From NCBI RefSeq assembly GCF_037893185.1, contig NZ_CP140772.1:558001-622000 (forward strand): a DNA stretch of 64,000 bases. Reading direction: 5' to 3'. Source of the DNA: Chitinophaga sp. 180180018-3. GTDB taxonomy: Bacteria > Bacteroidota > Bacteroidia > Chitinophagales > Chitinophagaceae. Positions 61,616 to 64,000 of the stretch are shown here, piece after piece; position 1 is the stretch's first letter, and each line of letters begins with the position of its first letter. The notes below the pieces were generated by a model. It searched no databases and was not told where the DNA came from. It saw nothing but the letters and a program-made list of their open reading frames with translations. A program made the translations under genes and the position numbers.

Positions 61616-63568
61616 ATGTCTATTAAAGGTGTATGTCTTTTGTGCTGGCTCCTGCTATGGTCCGGTTTAAGGGTGGCAGCCCAGGATTCCCTGCGTATAT
61701 ACCAGTTACTGGATTCTATCCGTCAGTTACCATCTGATACGGCAAAGGTGTCGCTGTTACTGAAAAATGGCAGAAGTATGAGCCGTTTCTTTGATGCCCG
61801 GAAGGTCGAAAATCCTTTCTGGCTGGAAGGTCTGGCAGTATCGCAACATCTCCGGTATTTTAAAGGGGCATCCCTATGCTACAATGAAATGGGCTCCAGT
61901 AAGCGGAATAAGTCGTTGTATATTGTTGCGGAAGATTACCACGAAAAAGCCCTCAAAGCAGCAGAGGAAGCCAGAGATACGTCGCTGATCATTTTGTCGC
62001 TGAACAATGCGGGTGTCGACTGCCGCCGGCAGGATAAACTGCAGAAGGGATTCGATTACCATATGAAAGCCCTGCTGCTGGCGGAGGATGTTAATGATGT
62101 CAGGAATATTTGCATCGCTACCAACAGCATTGGGAATATTCAGCTGTCCACAGAAAAGTATGCCGATGCCATCACGCATTTCAACCGCGCCCTCGCCCTG
62201 GAAGAACAGAGTCACAACGATCTCGGCGTTGCCATCAATCTCGGTAACCTCGGTTATGCCTACCAGGGACTGCATAAGCTGGATCTTGCCATCTCCTTCT
62301 ATAAACGCTCGCTGGCCGTGAACCAGAAGTTGGACAATCCTACGGGCATGGCTATATGCTATAATGCGCTCGGGGCTGCATACAAGGAAAAGAAAGACTA
62401 TGCTACCGCAATGGACTATCTGAAGAAAGCCCTGGAAGTGAACGATAAAGTGGAAGATAAAGTGCATGTGGCAGAAAGCTATCTGAATATCGGCAAGCTG
62501 CTGGGCGCAGAAGGAAAGCATGACGAAGCCCGGAAATATATGATGCAGTCGGTAGATGTCAGTACATTCTGGGGATTCAAATCTATGCTCATGGACGCAT
62601 ATAAAGCCCTGGCAGAAGATTTTAAAGAGAGTGGCGATTTCAGGAAATCGTTGGAAGCAACAGATAAATCGTTGTTGTATAAAGACAGTATACTTGACGA
62701 AAAGTCGGCGCTGGCGCTGGCGCAGATGCATACCATTTACGAGGTCGACCGAAAGGATAACCAGATCCGTTCCCTGGAACATGAGAAAATGCTGACGCAG
62801 TTGCGTACCAAGCGGAATGTAGTGATTACTTTCTTTCTGGCAGCATTTCTCCTGATGGCCGTTGTGGGAGGTTTTTTCTATATCCGCCATCGCAATCTGG
62901 CGACTAATAAGCAAACATTACAGCTGGAGCTCCGGTCGCTCCGCTCACAGATGAATCCTCATTTCATCTTCAATTCACTCAGCTCCATTCATCGTTATAT
63001 CTGGAGTAATAATCAGGAAGAAGCGTCAGATTACCTGACTAAATTTTCCCGGCTCATGCGCCTGATTCTCGACAATACGCAACATACCTTTGTAACATTG
63101 AATAAGGAACTGGAATCGCTGAAGTTATACCTGGATCTGGAATCTTTACGCTGTAATGGTATATTTGACTACCGTTTTTGCCTGGACCCGGGAATCAACG
63201 ATGAAGAAGTACTGATTCCTCCTATGATATTGCAACCATACGTGGAAAACGCTATCTGGCATGGACTGGTACATAAAAATCCCGATGAGAAAGGTCTGTT
63301 GGAGATAGAGATCCTGTTGAAGAACCGCAGCCTGATATGTACAGTTACTGACAACGGCATTGGCCGGAAAAAAGCAATGGAGATCAAAGACAAGAAAGGC
63401 CGGGTACATAATTCCGTTGGTATGAAGATGACGGAGGGCCGGATAGATCTTATCCGGAAGATTAATAATAAAGAAGCTACCGTAACGATCACAGATCTGG
63501 AAGATGAAAATGGGCAGGCCACCGGTACCCGGGTAACAATCGTATTGCCGGCAGAGTTTATATTTTAG
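61616..63568 (+). CDS. TPR-containing LytS-type sensor histidine kinase
   Basis: A 650-residue membrane sensor. A signal peptide or TM starts at ATG 61616 (about residues 5-22). Then come five or more TPR repeats (residues about 95-380) in the outer part, a coiled segment, a TM (about 400-425, VVITFFLAAFLLMAVVGGFF), and a LytS/YehU-type kinase domain: His in QMNPHFIFNSLSS, then ATPase boxes PPMILQPYVENAIWHGL and DNGIGRKKA, ending in ATGTRVTIVLPAE. The frame is open to 61556 but the ATG fits the signal sequence. The response regulator gene follows after 56 bases. Confidence 0.92.
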   Translation: MSIKGVCLLCWLLLWSGLRVAAQDSLRIYQLLDSIRQLPSDTAKVSLLLKNGRSMSRFFDARKVENPFWLEGLAVSQHLRYFKGASLCYNEMGSSKRNKSLYIVAEDYHEKALKAAEEARDTSLIILSLNNAGVDCRRQDKLQKGFDYHMKALLLAEDVNDVRNICIATNSIGNIQLSTEKYADAITHFNRALALEEQSHNDLGVAINLGNLGYAYQGLHKLDLAISFYKRSLAVNQKLDNPTGMAICYNALGAAYKEKKDYATAMDYLKKALEVNDKVEDKVHVAESYLNIGKLLGAEGKHDEARKYMMQSVDVSTFWGFKSMLMDAYKALAEDFKESGDFRKSLEATDKSLLYKDSILDEKSALALAQMHTIYEVDRKDNQIRSLEHEKMLTQLRTKRNVVITFFLAAFLLMAVVGGFFYIRHRNLATNKQTLQLELRSLRSQMNPHFIFNSLSSIHRYIWSNNQEEASDYLTKFSRLMRLILDNTQHTFVTLNKELESLKLYLDLESLRCNGIFDYRFCLDPGINDEEVLIPPMILQPYVENAIWHGLVHKNPDEKGLLEIEILLKNRSLICTVTDNGIGRKKAMEIKDKKGRVHNSVGMKMTEGRIDLIRKINNKEATVTITDLEDENGQATGTRVTIVLPAEFIF

Positions 63569-63624
63569 CATTTAAATCGTAAAAACAGCCAAAGCTAACC
63601 GCTGAAAGTCAAAAGCTACTTTGT

Positions 63625-64000
63625 ATGAGCGAAATCAAAGCTATCATCGTGGATGATGAGCAACACTGTATCGATGCCCTGTACACCATGCTGCAAAAGA
63701 AATGCCCTGGAGTACAGGTAGTGGGGTGGGCTAAAAGTGTAAAGGAAGCAAAAGAGATCGTGGATGAATTACAGCCCGACCTCGTATTCCTGGATGTGGA
63801 AATGCCTTATCAGAACGGGTTTGAGCTACTCAAACTTTTCGATAAGGTGTATTTCGATGTTATTTTTACAACTGCATATGAACAATATGCCCTGAAGGCA
63901 ATCAAATTCAATGCCTTGGATTACCTGCTGAAACCCTTTAGTGTAAAGGAATTACAGGAAGCATTGGATAAGTGCAGGGAAAGAAAAACCCAACGGCCGA
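63625..64000 (+). CDS. LytTR-type response regulator, 3' end outside window
   Basis: The first 125 codons of a response regulator: receiver with IIVDDEQHC (D10, D11), phospho-acceptor D57 in LVFLDVEMP, T in FTTAYEQYA and K in LLKPFSVKE. The YALKAIKFNALDYLLKPF segment is typical of LytR/AlgR regulators, whose LytTR DNA-binding half would lie beyond the window. It pairs with the LytS-type kinase 56 bases upstream. Confidence 0.9.
   Translation, partial: MSEIKAIIVDDEQHCIDALYTMLQKKCPGVQVVGWAKSVKEAKEIVDELQPDLVFLDVEMPYQNGFELLKLFDKVYFDVIFTTAYEQYALKAIKFNALDYLLKPFSVKELQEALDKCRERKTQRP

Noticed and set aside
1..64000. CRISPR array, rRNA operon or insertion sequence
   Set aside because: No regularly spaced repeats, rRNA-like stretches or transposase genes were seen.

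Overview
The window looks like a chromosomal segment of a Bacteroidota bacterium, most likely a Chitinophaga-type member of the Chitinophagaceae. Supporting signs are a SusC/SusD pair, a type IX secretion C-terminal sorting domain, Bacteroidota promoter boxes (TAnnTTTG) and near absence of Shine-Dalgarno sites. The genus is inferred from general gene content, not from a search.

Layout. 1-5.7 kb: the 3' part of a GH3 beta-glucosidase, a secreted fibre-like protein, DinB and Ada-like small proteins, and a GlpR-type repressor facing an internally deleted glpD remnant. 5.7-13 kb: a TolC / adaptor / RND efflux operon and several unknown membrane or secreted proteins. 13-26.5 kb: a stress island. 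It holds a LOG - PAS histidine kinase - REC/CRP regulator operon, four tandem-domain universal stress proteins, a miniature Hsp20, a flavodoxin, a PolX-type PHP polymerase, an ATP-cone/endonuclease protein and several unknown genes. 26.5-41.2 kb: a polysaccharide utilisation locus with SusC, SusD, three different alpha-galactosidase types (GH27-like, GH36, GH110), a GntR/LacI-like regulator and a sodium:solute symporter, plus the wreck of a second susCD pair. 41.2-46 kb: an SDR / AraC pair and a beta-propeller phosphoesterase. 46.0-48.1 kb: a 2 kb segment bounded by direct repeats of the tRNA-Asp 3' end, carrying a double-glycine peptide gene. 48-64 kb: housekeeping genes (accA, dapA, rnz with a STAS partner, clpC, cmk), three large secreted surface proteins, and a LytS/LytT-type two-component system cut by the window end.

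The most interesting result is a regulon readable directly in the DNA. All five divergent or upstream intergenic regions of the stress island carry 12-bp sites of the form TGA-N6-TCA, mostly as pairs with starts 22 bp apart. In six promoters the first T of a TAnnTTxx box lies exactly 24 bp from the proximal site, which is the class II CRP/FNR geometry (-41.5, with the second site at -63.5). The island encodes its own candidate regulator, a receiver domain fused to a CRP/FNR-type DNA-binding module that keeps the Glu and Arg reading the TGA core. I infer one two-component-controlled, CRP/FNR-type stress (possibly low-oxygen) regulon.

The alpha-galactosidase locus appears to import and strip alpha-galactosides. 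SusC/D bind and import the glycan, the three enzymes release galactose, and the symporter probably takes it up under the GntR-type sensor.
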